Assembly (NCBI GenBank): GCA_903891315.1
Contig: CAITEF010000118.1
Span: 1-35,689, forward strand
DNA length: 35,689 bases
Source: an uncultured Rhodospirillales bacterium
Lineage (GTDB): Bacteria > Pseudomonadota > Alphaproteobacteria > Acetobacterales > Acetobacteraceae
Direction of reading: 5' to 3'
In this document: positions 25,077 through 32,119 of the stretch, one piece after another
Numbering within the stretch: the first letter of the stretch is position 1
Layout: the number at the start of each line of letters is the position of its first letter
Translations under genes and position numbers: made by a program
The notes under the pieces: generated by a model
The model's database searches: none
What the model was told of the DNA's origin: nothing
Seen by the model: the letters and a program-made list of their open reading frames with translations, nothing else

Positions 25077-26822
25077 ATGAACATCGCAGAATTCCTTCTT
25101 TCCATCGTCCGCAGCCTGGGCACCGATACGGCGTTCTCGCTGACCGGCGGCATGGCCATGCACATCAATCGCGCGGTCGGCGAGTCGGGCATGCAGGTTG
25201 TCTATTGCAACCATGAACAGGCCGCGGCTGCGGCTGCGGATGGTTACGCCAAGGCGCGGGAATTCAACACGCCGGGGCTCGCGGTCGTCACGTCCGGGCC
25301 GGGCGTGATGAACACGGTCAACTCGGTGGCGTCGGCCTATTACGATTCGGTGCCGATGTTCATCCTCGCCGGTCAGGTCAAGCAGGCCGACATCAACGTC
25401 TTTGGCGTGCGTAGCCGCGGTGCGCAGGAAACGCCGCATATCGACACGATGTCGCTGATCACCAAATCCGCCTTCCGCTATTTGCCCGAGATGCCGGATG
25501 CGGAATTGGCGGCGAAGATGGCACTGGCGATGTCTGGCCGCAAAGGCCCGGTTTTCATCGAGACACCGCTCGACGTGCAGCCGCAACAAGTGCCGGATGC
25601 CGAAGCGCGACTGGCCAAGATTGGTCAGTTGATCAAGCAGCACATCGCTGACGCAGCAATGTCGAGCGGCGAAGCGGCGGCGATGATCAGCGCTGAGTTG
25701 GCCAAAGCCACACGCCCCGTGGTGGTGGTCGGCAACGCGCTGCGCATCGCGGGCATCGCGCGCGACCGGATCAAGGCACTGGTAGAGGCCATCGGTGCCC
25801 CCACCCTGCTGACCTGGGCGAGCTTTGATCTGTTGGAGCACAGCCACCCGTTGAATTTTGGCTGCGCGGGCGGGCTTGCACCGACGCATTCCAACCGCAT
25901 CATCCAGAGCGCCGATCTCGTGGTGTTTCTCGGCACCCGCCTCGACCTGCTCACCACCGCCTTCAACCCGGACAATTACGGCAAGAACGCCAAGCGGATC
26001 GTGGTGGAACTGGATCAGGCCGAGATCGACAAAAATGCGGTGATGACCAACACGGTGTTCTTCCGTGAAAACGTGATCAACGTCGTGGGCCTGCTCGAAG
26101 CCAACCCGCCCAAGGTCACGCGCTCGGAGTGGCTGTCCTCGTGCCAGCAATTGCGCGCCGAAGACGAGCAGGAAGAGCTCAAAGCCTTCGACACGCCGCG
26201 TCTGACCACCTATCAGATTGCCCGCGTGCTCTCGTCCTCCCCGGAGACGCCGTATATCGTGCCGACCGCATCGGGTTTTGCCACCGAAGGTCTGGCGCGG
26301 TTTTTCAAGCCCCGCGAAGGGGCGACCTTCGCCTGGGCTGGGCATGTGCTGGGCTCGATGGGCCTGGGCTTGCCCTGCGCCATTGGCGCGGCCGCGGGGC
26401 TGAAGGCACCGGTGGTGTGCGTGGAAGGCGATGGCGGCATTCTGCTCAATGTGCAGGAATTGTTCACCCTGGCGGCCAATCCGCAATTGGTGGTCACATT
26501 GATCGTGATGAACAATGGCGGCTACCAGTCGATCATCAAATCCCAAACCCGCGTCTTTGGCCGCGAATTCGGCGCCTCGGCGCAATCCGGCCTGTTCAAC
26601 GTGCCGTTCAACCAATTGGCCGCCTTGGTCGGGTTGGACTACACCAAGTGTGACACTGTGCCGGAGTTCGAGGCGGCGATGGCAGTTCCGGTCACCAAGA
26701 GCCGGTTGATCGAGGTCATCGCGGAAGAAGACGGTTATCGTGGCCCCGGCGTGACCACCAAATTCGACGCAAACGGCAAGCCGTATTCGACCGACATTGC
26801 GGATGTGACGTGGCAGCGCTGA
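25077..26822 (+). CDS. ThDP-dependent enzyme of the acetolactate synthase family
   Basis: 581 residues with the three-domain ThDP architecture. The catalytic Glu47 is in NHEQAAAAAADGY, the central domain holds VVVVGNALRIAG, and the ThDP/Mg motif runs from GDGG near 451 to NNGGY near 479. Beside rfbF, rfbG and rfbH it recalls YerE, which attaches a two-carbon acetyl branch from pyruvate to C4 of CDP-4-keto-3,6-dideoxyglucose for yersiniose. An ordinary IlvB is less likely since no IlvN or ilvC adjoins. ATG 25077 is preferred. An in-frame TTG at 25062 would overlap the previous stop (TTGA), in the pattern of the neighbouring genes. Confidence 0.85.
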   Translation: MNIAEFLLSIVRSLGTDTAFSLTGGMAMHINRAVGESGMQVVYCNHEQAAAAAADGYAKAREFNTPGLAVVTSGPGVMNTVNSVASAYYDSVPMFILAGQVKQADINVFGVRSRGAQETPHIDTMSLITKSAFRYLPEMPDAELAAKMALAMSGRKGPVFIETPLDVQPQQVPDAEARLAKIGQLIKQHIADAAMSSGEAAAMISAELAKATRPVVVVGNALRIAGIARDRIKALVEAIGAPTLLTWASFDLLEHSHPLNFGCAGGLAPTHSNRIIQSADLVVFLGTRLDLLTTAFNPDNYGKNAKRIVVELDQAEIDKNAVMTNTVFFRENVINVVGLLEANPPKVTRSEWLSSCQQLRAEDEQEELKAFDTPRLTTYQIARVLSSSPETPYIVPTASGFATEGLARFFKPREGATFAWAGHVLGSMGLGLPCAIGAAAGLKAPVVCVEGDGGILLNVQELFTLAANPQLVVTLIVMNNGGYQSIIKSQTRVFGREFGASAQSGLFNVPFNQLAALVGLDYTKCDTVPEFEAAMAVPVTKSRLIEVIAEEDGYRGPGVTTKFDANGKPYSTDIADVTWQR

Positions 26823-26883
26823 GTTGATCCGCGCGTTGTGATGCCCGCGCTGACCGCCCGACAGTCAGAAGGATGAGCACGAA

Positions 26884-29094
26884 TTGTCCGCTGCGATCTC
26901 ATCGAACGGCAATGCCTTGCGGATGCTGCCATCGCTGACGTCGGTGCGCGTCTTCGCCGCCCTGACGGTGGCGGTGCACCACACCCGCGCCGCGTGGGCG
27001 CATACCCAATTGATCGACATAGTCGGTCAGGTCGGCTTTCTCGGGGTGCCGGTCTTCTTCGTGCTGTCCGGCTTCGTGCTGATGTGGGGGTTCAACCCCC
27101 AAATGACCGGCCAGGAATTCATCCTGCGCCGCCTGATCCGCATCTATCCGCTGCATGTGCTGACATTGCTCGCATCACTGTCCGCTTTCGTCGTGTTGCA
27201 CTCACCGATTGCAGGCTATGTCGGGACCCCGTGGGGCACTGTCGCCAATTTTCTGCTGATCCATGACTGGATTCCAGGCCACCCGAATATCCGCCAAGCC
27301 TGGAATGGCGTTTCGTGGACGTTGTCGTGCGAGTTCTTTTTCTACCTGCTCGCCCCCTTCGTGTTTTGCCGCATGTTGCGGGCGAAAAATCCGGCAGCAC
27401 CGTTTATCGCGGCGGCGGCGGTGTGGGTGGCGTTGTTTGTGCTGGCCTGGATGGCCGCGCTGTGGGACTGGGATTGGATTTCGGATTTCCTCCTCTGCCA
27501 TCCCATCGCGCGCTTCGACGAATTCGCCTTGGGTGCCAGCGGAGCCTTGCTGCTGCGCCACCGCCGGGTCCCGCAATCCCGCGCTTTGGCCTTGGCAGTG
27601 TTGACCGTCCCATTGGCGCTGTATTGCCTCTCGTTCCCTGAATCGAGCGGTCCACGGTCTGGCCCGGTGATGGTTGAATTGATCGTCCCCGGTGTGTTCC
27701 TGCTGATCCTGGCGCTCGCAGCACGCGACAATGCCGGGAAGCCGACATGGCTGCATGCGAAATGGCTCGTGTATCTTGGTGAGGCCTCTTTCGCGCTCTA
27801 CATGACCCACGCATTGTTCCTCGGCCCGTTCACCATCCTGCGCAATCGCGTCCTGCCGATCTCCGCCACCTCCGAGTTCTGGGGCGAGGTGGCGACACTG
27901 GCTTATGTGCTATTGGCCTTGCTGATCTCCGCCCTGATGCACAGCCTGCTGGAGCAGCCAATCCGCGTTCGGTTGATGCGCAGGCTCAAGAACATGTCGC
28001 AACCCGCCATTGTTGGGGGGTTTGACGTGGCAGCGCTCATGTCTCGCATGCAACATAACCTGCCGCTTCGGGCGGCAACCACCACAGAGAGCCCAGCACC
28101 AATGCCAATTCTCAGCGAAAATGCGAGCCAATCAAAGGTGGTACACTGGGCGATCCTTGGATTTGTGAGGTTTTTTCTGGCAACGGTCGTTGTCCTTGGG
28201 CATTATCATCTATTTATCGAAAAAGATCCGATCCACTTATTTGGTGGCGGATATTTGAATCCACTTAGCGCGGTGTTTGGATTTTTCATCATCTCCGGCT
28301 ACAGCATTGCCGCCAGCTTGGACCGAAATGCGGTTCATTTTTACAAACGGCGTGTTTTCAGAATATTCCCGCTTTATTTGTTTTCGATTGTGTTCGGATT
28401 AATCGTTCAGAAACTGGCCGGGCAAGGACTCATTTGGCCAAGCGGCGACACATTTGGCTTGCAGCCAATCCATATCGTTGCGTCGCTGCTGATGTTGCAA
28501 AATATATTGTCTGGACCGATTCCCATTCTTGGAGTGACTTGGTCGCTGAGCGCCGAATGGTGGCTCTATATGGTGGCACCCATTCTGCGCAAACAATCCA
28601 ATATCGTGCTTGGCGTATTGGCTTTCGCCTCCTACGCATTTTTCATCGCACAGCACCATTTCAATCCAATCCCGTTCGCGGTCGATGGATGGTCGGATTT
28701 GATGCACGGCAGAGTGCTGGCCGGCTTGTCCTGGATTTGGATCATCGGGTTCATCTACTACCGGATGCGCGGGACGGTGTATGGTTTCGTTATTCTCACG
28801 GCTCCGGCCATTTTGGCGATGACCATTGGCCGATCACCCGGCGTGCCCTATTTTGTTGCGGCCTTCGTTCTGATCTTGAGTGAAACGGTTGATCTGCCGA
28901 AATTCGCAGTTCGAATCGGAAACTTCCTGGGGGACGTGTCTTATCCGCTTTATCTTCTCCATATACCGACCATGACGGCGCTTTGGTATTTGGGCGTCGG
29001 AAATCGATTTGTGATTTTGCTATCGAGCATCGCCATCTCTGTGGCGTCAATTTATCTTATCGAGATTCCGGCAAATAAACTCCGTGATCGATAG
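26884..29094 (+). CDS. tandem two-domain membrane acyltransferase (AT3/OafA-like, duplicated)
   Basis: 736 residues containing two complete acyltransferase-3 domains. The first (about 15-370) has HH at 32-33, LRRLIRIYPLH at 81-91 and SWTLSCEFFFYLLAP at 144-158. The second (about 417-735) has H440, YKRRVFRIFPLY at 487-498 and TWSLSAEWWLYMVAP at 552-566. Each has about ten hydrophobic helices. The family transfers acetyl or other acyl groups to cell-surface glycans across the inner membrane. The second half is clearly AT-richer (20 G/C of 60 bases at 28201-28260 by hand count, against 37 of 60 at 27421-27480). The start is TTG 26884 with AGAAGGA at 26867-26873; ATG 26923 is possible. ATG 28102 could start the second domain alone. 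Confidence 0.85.
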   Translation: MSAAISSNGNALRMLPSLTSVRVFAALTVAVHHTRAAWAHTQLIDIVGQVGFLGVPVFFVLSGFVLMWGFNPQMTGQEFILRRLIRIYPLHVLTLLASLSAFVVLHSPIAGYVGTPWGTVANFLLIHDWIPGHPNIRQAWNGVSWTLSCEFFFYLLAPFVFCRMLRAKNPAAPFIAAAAVWVALFVLAWMAALWDWDWISDFLLCHPIARFDEFALGASGALLLRHRRVPQSRALALAVLTVPLALYCLSFPESSGPRSGPVMVELIVPGVFLLILALAARDNAGKPTWLHAKWLVYLGEASFALYMTHALFLGPFTILRNRVLPISATSEFWGEVATLAYVLLALLISALMHSLLEQPIRVRLMRRLKNMSQPAIVGGFDVAALMSRMQHNLPLRAATTTESPAPMPILSENASQSKVVHWAILGFVRFFLATVVVLGHYHLFIEKDPIHLFGGGYLNPLSAVFGFFIISGYSIAASLDRNAVHFYKRRVFRIFPLYLFSIVFGLIVQKLAGQGLIWPSGDTFGLQPIHIVASLLMLQNILSGPIPILGVTWSLSAEWWLYMVAPILRKQSNIVLGVLAFASYAFFIAQHHFNPIPFAVDGWSDLMHGRVLAGLSWIWIIGFIYYRMRGTVYGFVILTAPAILAMTIGRSPGVPYFVAAFVLILSETVDLPKFAVRIGNFLGDVSYPLYLLHIPTMTALWYLGVGNRFVILLSSIAISVASIYLIEIPANKLRDR

Positions 29095-29156
29095 ATGGCT
29101 CAATTCAGCATGACTCTGTCCAATCCGGATCACCCGTCGCTTGAGAGATAGAAACA

Positions 29157-30179
29157 TTGGACGCACCCAGCCCGCTGCTGACCATCGCCATTCCGACATG
29201 GAACCGGGCGGCGTATTTGGCGCTCAACCTCGAACAATTGCACAGACTGGTGGCAGAGATTTCGCCAGGGCTGGTGGAGATCCTGATCTCCGACAACGCG
29301 AGCCCCGACGCGACGCGGGACGTCGTCGATGCAGCCATCGCTGGCGGCACGCCGATCCGCTATCTGTGCAATGCGGAGAATATCGGCTCCGACGCCAATA
29401 TCGCCCAATGCTTCAACGAAGCACGCGGCACCTACGTGCTGATTTTGGGCGATGACGATCTGCTGATCGACGGCTCATTGGCAATGCTGGTGGCCTTGCT
29501 GCAGCGCCAGAAATTCGGCGTCGTCACCCTGCGCCCCTACGGCTATGACCAGGATTTCCGCGCCGAGCATCCCGGCGGCGGCGGGCGGAACCGCGTGTTT
29601 GACAGCCCCGCTGCGTTCCTGGCCGCCATTGGGCCGCTGATGACACTGATCTCCGGCTGCGTCGTCAATAAGGGCCTGATGGGTGGTGTCGATGCGCGGC
29701 AATTCTGCGGCGGCAATTTGGTGCAGGTGCATCTGGTGCTGATCGCAGCACTTGCCGCGAAGCAAAATTGCTTCCTGGAGCGCTACCTCGTTGCCTGCAA
29801 GCGCAACAACTCGGGTGGCTATGATTTCTCGTCCGTCTTCGTCACCTCATTCGCCGCCGTGCTCGACGCCCACCGAAATGCGGAGCTGACCCCACAGGCG
29901 ATCATGCAAATCGAGCGCGGCTTCTTGATCGGCTACTACCCGTATTACCTGCTGCGCCAACGGCTGGCGCGGGTTGGGGACATGCAAGGTGCTGCCAAAC
30001 GATTTGAGGATCGATTCGGCGGGCGAATGCTGTTCGACCTCTGGGTCAAACCGATCATCCTGCTGCCCCGGCCTTTGGCTCTGGCCTGGGGCGCGATGGC
30101 GACCCTGATCGGGCGCTTGATCAGCGGGGATCTGCGGCGCGGGCTGATGTTTGCTGTGAACAAGTGGCGGGCGAAGTAG
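29157..30179 (+). CDS. family 2 glycosyltransferase
   Basis: 340 residues, GT-A fold, inverting sugar transfer at the cytoplasmic face. LLTIAIPTWNRAAYL is at 7-21, SDNASPD at 45-51, NAENIGSDANIAQCFNEARG at 72-91, and the metal-binding DXD within GDDD at 98-101. A basic, hydrophobic C-terminus (WVKPIILLPRPLALAWGAM, then GLMFAVNKWRAK) suggests membrane association. Translation must begin at TTG 29157: an in-frame TGA lies at 29142-29144 and no ATG precedes the first conserved strand. It is the last gene of the plus-strand locus, 24 bp from the convergent ABC exporter. Confidence 0.9.
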   Translation: MDAPSPLLTIAIPTWNRAAYLALNLEQLHRLVAEISPGLVEILISDNASPDATRDVVDAAIAGGTPIRYLCNAENIGSDANIAQCFNEARGTYVLILGDDDLLIDGSLAMLVALLQRQKFGVVTLRPYGYDQDFRAEHPGGGGRNRVFDSPAAFLAAIGPLMTLISGCVVNKGLMGGVDARQFCGGNLVQVHLVLIAALAAKQNCFLERYLVACKRNNSGGYDFSSVFVTSFAAVLDAHRNAELTPQAIMQIERGFLIGYYPYYLLRQRLARVGDMQGAAKRFEDRFGGRMLFDLWVKPIILLPRPLALAWGAMATLIGRLISGDLRRGLMFAVNKWRAK

Positions 30180-30188
30180 GCAGGCGAG

Positions 30189-30204
30189 AGGCTGCGCGCA
30201 GCCT
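30189..30204. terminator. 16-bp perfect palindrome between convergent genes
   Basis: AGGCTGCGCGCAGCCT is its own reverse complement and fills most of the 24-bp gap between the glycosyltransferase stop and the ABC ATPase stop. As RNA it would form a short GC-rich hairpin read from either strand, which fits a shared bidirectional stop. There is no T run on either side, so termination is inferred from position only. Confidence 0.4.
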
Positions 30205-30950
30205 TATGCCGGGGCGAGATAGGCCGCCAACACTTCCGACACCGGGCCATCGGCCCGAATACGCCCCTGGTCGAGCCAGATCACCCGCGAGCACCATTCC
30301 TCGATCACGCTGGAAAGATGGGTGGAGAGCACCAGAATTTCCGCCCCCCTGACCAAGTCTTCGAGCCTCTCGCGTGCTTTTTCCAGAAAGTTGGCGTCGC
30401 CAGCGAGGAACCATTCATCCATCAGCAGCACTTGCGGTCGGATCGCCGTGGCGAGCGCGAAGCCGAGGCGGATCACCATGCCGGAGCTGTAGATGCGCAC
30501 CGGCAAATCCATGAAATCGCCCAGTTCGGCGAATTCCGACACGTCCTCTTCCATCCGCCGGATCGCCGCCCGGTCCATCCGCTGATATTGGCCGCGCAAG
30601 ACGATGTTCTCGCGACCGGTCAGTTCCGGGTTCATCCCCAGATTGGGATCGAGCAACGCGTTCAAACTGCCCTGCACCCGCACCCGGCCACGTTGCGGCT
30701 CGTAGATGCCCGCCAGCGCCCGCAGCAAGGTGGATTTGCCTGCGCCGTTGCGCCCGACCAGGCCCAGTTTGTCACCCGGCTTGAGATGGAAACTGATGTC
30801 GCGCAGCGCCTGCACCACCACGCGGTTCTGCTCGTCGGACGCCATCCGTCCGGTGACGTTGCGCACCATCGTCTTTTTCAGACTGCGCGCACTGCCATGA
30901 TATAACGGGAAATCAAGCCCGACATTCTGGACCAGCAGATCGGTTGTCAT
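30204..30950 (-). CDS. wzt: polysaccharide ABC exporter ATP-binding protein (Wzt/KpsT-like)
   Basis: 248-residue ATPase of a surface polysaccharide exporter. Walker A GRNGAGKST is at 66-74, signature YSSGMVIRLGFA at 154-165, Walker B VLLMDEWF at 174-181 and the switch His211. DEWFLAGD and RIYSSGM are hallmarks of the Wzt/KpsT/TagH group. The protein ends just after the nucleotide-binding domain, so it lacks the C-terminal carbohydrate-binding domain of O-antigen Wzt proteins such as E. coli O9a and is nearer to the KpsT form. ATG is the complement of 30948-30950, 4 bp after the permease stop. The symbol is a family label. Confidence 0.92.
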   Translation of the reverse strand: MTTDLLVQNVGLDFPLYHGSARSLKKTMVRNVTGRMASDEQNRVVVQALRDISFHLKPGDKLGLVGRNGAGKSTLLRALAGIYEPQRGRVRVQGSLNALLDPNLGMNPELTGRENIVLRGQYQRMDRAAIRRMEEDVSEFAELGDFMDLPVRIYSSGMVIRLGFALATAIRPQVLLMDEWFLAGDANFLEKARERLEDLVRGAEILVLSTHLSSVIEEWCSRVIWLDQGRIRADGPVSEVLAAYLAPA

Positions 30951-30954
30951 AACG

Positions 30955-31809
30955 TCAAACCCAGAATGGAATGCGACCGCGCACTCGCACGAAGAGCATC
31001 GAGGCAAGGAAGATGATGATCGCGCTATAGGCCAGCGCCGAGAACGTCACCAACAGCGACGGCAATTCGCCAAGCAGCGGCGCGCGAATGATTTCGAGCA
31101 GGGTGAACACCGGGTTGAAGACCAGCATCCATTCGTGCTGCCCGAGCTGGGACGGCTCCCAAATGATGGCGCTGACAAAAAATGCCAACTGCATCAAGCT
31201 CGCAACGATGGGCGGAATGTCGCGAAACCGGGCGCAGAGCGCGCCGAGCAGAAGCGACATCGCCAGTGAGACCACCAGCCACAACAGAAAGGCGGGAATC
31301 GCCAATATCCCGATCCAGCCCGGCCAGGCGTTCATCGCCAAATCGACGATGATGATCACCACCGCATTGTGCGCCAAGATCAGCAGGTTGCGCAGCACCG
31401 CGCGCATCGGGTGCAGCATCATCGGCAGGCGAACAGATCTGATCATCGCCTCGGCGCTGATAAAACACGCCGTGGCGTCGTTCACCATCTGCAGCATGAA
31501 GTTCCAGAGCACAATCGAGAGCGCCAAGAACGGGAAATAGTGGCTCACATCCATGTGGAACAAATAGGAATAGAGCACGCCCATCATGCCGATCGTCAAC
31601 GCGGAGGACAGCGTCAACCAGAAAGGGCCGAGGATGGAGCCGCGATAGCGCAGCTTGATGTCGAGAAGTGCCAGAGTCCAACTGAGGCGCCACATCGTGC
31701 CAGCGGTCAGCAGATCGTCCATCGCGCTGCGCATGCGTTCGCGTCGGTCGGCCCCAGCCTGGGTCTCGAAGATGGTCTGCGGTGGTGACATGATGGCGGC
31801 GTTGTCCAT
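30955..31809 (-). CDS. wzm: polysaccharide ABC exporter permease (Wzm/KpsM-like)
   Basis: 284-residue integral membrane subunit with about six helices. ALLDIKLRYRGSILGPFWLTL is the typical first loop and entrance to helix 1, and VSHYFPFLALSIVLWNFM, FRDIPPIVASLMQLAFFVSAIIW and LVFNPVFTLLEIIRAPLLGE are family landmarks. It pairs with the ATPase encoded 4 bp downstream to move lipid-linked glycan across the inner membrane. The start is uncertain: 31809 (MDNAAIMSPP) is chosen, 31791 (MSPPQTIF) is the alternative. The extension to 31872 is Arg-rich and unlikely. Both exporter genes are convergent with the biosynthetic operon. Confidence 0.9.
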   Translation of the reverse strand: MDNAAIMSPPQTIFETQAGADRRERMRSAMDDLLTAGTMWRLSWTLALLDIKLRYRGSILGPFWLTLSSALTIGMMGVLYSYLFHMDVSHYFPFLALSIVLWNFMLQMVNDATACFISAEAMIRSVRLPMMLHPMRAVLRNLLILAHNAVVIIIVDLAMNAWPGWIGILAIPAFLLWLVVSLAMSLLLGALCARFRDIPPIVASLMQLAFFVSAIIWEPSQLGQHEWMLVFNPVFTLLEIIRAPLLGELPSLLVTFSALAYSAIIIFLASMLFVRVRGRIPFWV

Positions 31810-31907
31810 GGTGCGGTGGCGATACCCTATAGGCTCCTCCCCCGCAACCCGGCGGCCCCGGCCCATGCGCAAATGCCCTCAAACGCAGGCCGTGATAGCC
31901 CATAAAC

Positions 31908-31949
31908 GATTGATCCCGCTGGTCCTTGTGGGGAACAGCGGGATCAATC
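31908..31949. terminator. perfect 13-bp inverted repeat between wzm and tRNA-Asn
   Basis: GATTGATCCCGCT (31908-31920) and AGCGGGATCAATC (31937-31949) are exact reverse complements around a 16-base loop. It lies 21 bp past the tRNA-Asn 3' end and about 100 bp upstream of the wzm start, all on the minus strand. On that strand the stem is followed by GTTTATGG, a weak T tract. A tRNA-Asn terminator is the simplest reading; an operator or attenuator for wzm-wzt is the alternative. Confidence 0.5.
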
Positions 31950-31970
31950 TTCACGCCGTGTTACGGCAAT

Positions 31971-32046
31971 TGGCTCCCGAAGTAGGACTCGAACCTACGA
32001 CCTAGCGATTAACAGTCGCGTGCTCTACCAACTGAGCTATTCGGGA
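31971..32046 (-). tRNA. tRNA-Asn(GTT)
   Basis: On the minus strand the acceptor arm TCCCGAA pairs with TTCGGGA, followed by discriminator G and encoded CCA. The D arm TAGCTCAGTTGGTAGAGCA, the anticodon loop CTGTTAA with anticodon GTT, and the T arm GTAGGTTCGAGTCCTAC are all standard. It closes the polysaccharide locus on the right, mirroring tRNA-Leu on the left. Confidence 0.97.
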
Positions 32047-32119
32047 TCAGCGGAGCGCCCGTATAGCGCTGTGATGGTTTGGTTGCAAAGCCCTGCGCAG
32101 TTATTTTTTGCAACCCTGT

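Noticed and set aside
25014-26615. 533-codon minus-strand open frame
   Set aside because: Antisense to the ThDP enzyme, no recognisable motif, His/Arg/Gly-rich shadow.
25077-26822. Assignment as acetolactate synthase IlvB of branched-chain amino acid synthesis
   Set aside because: No IlvN regulatory subunit or ilvC follows, and the context is a CDP-sugar operon.
26873-26875. ATG at 26873 as the acyltransferase start
   Set aside because: It is out of frame with the acyltransferase; the GGATGAG around it serves better as part of the ribosome binding site for TTG 26884.
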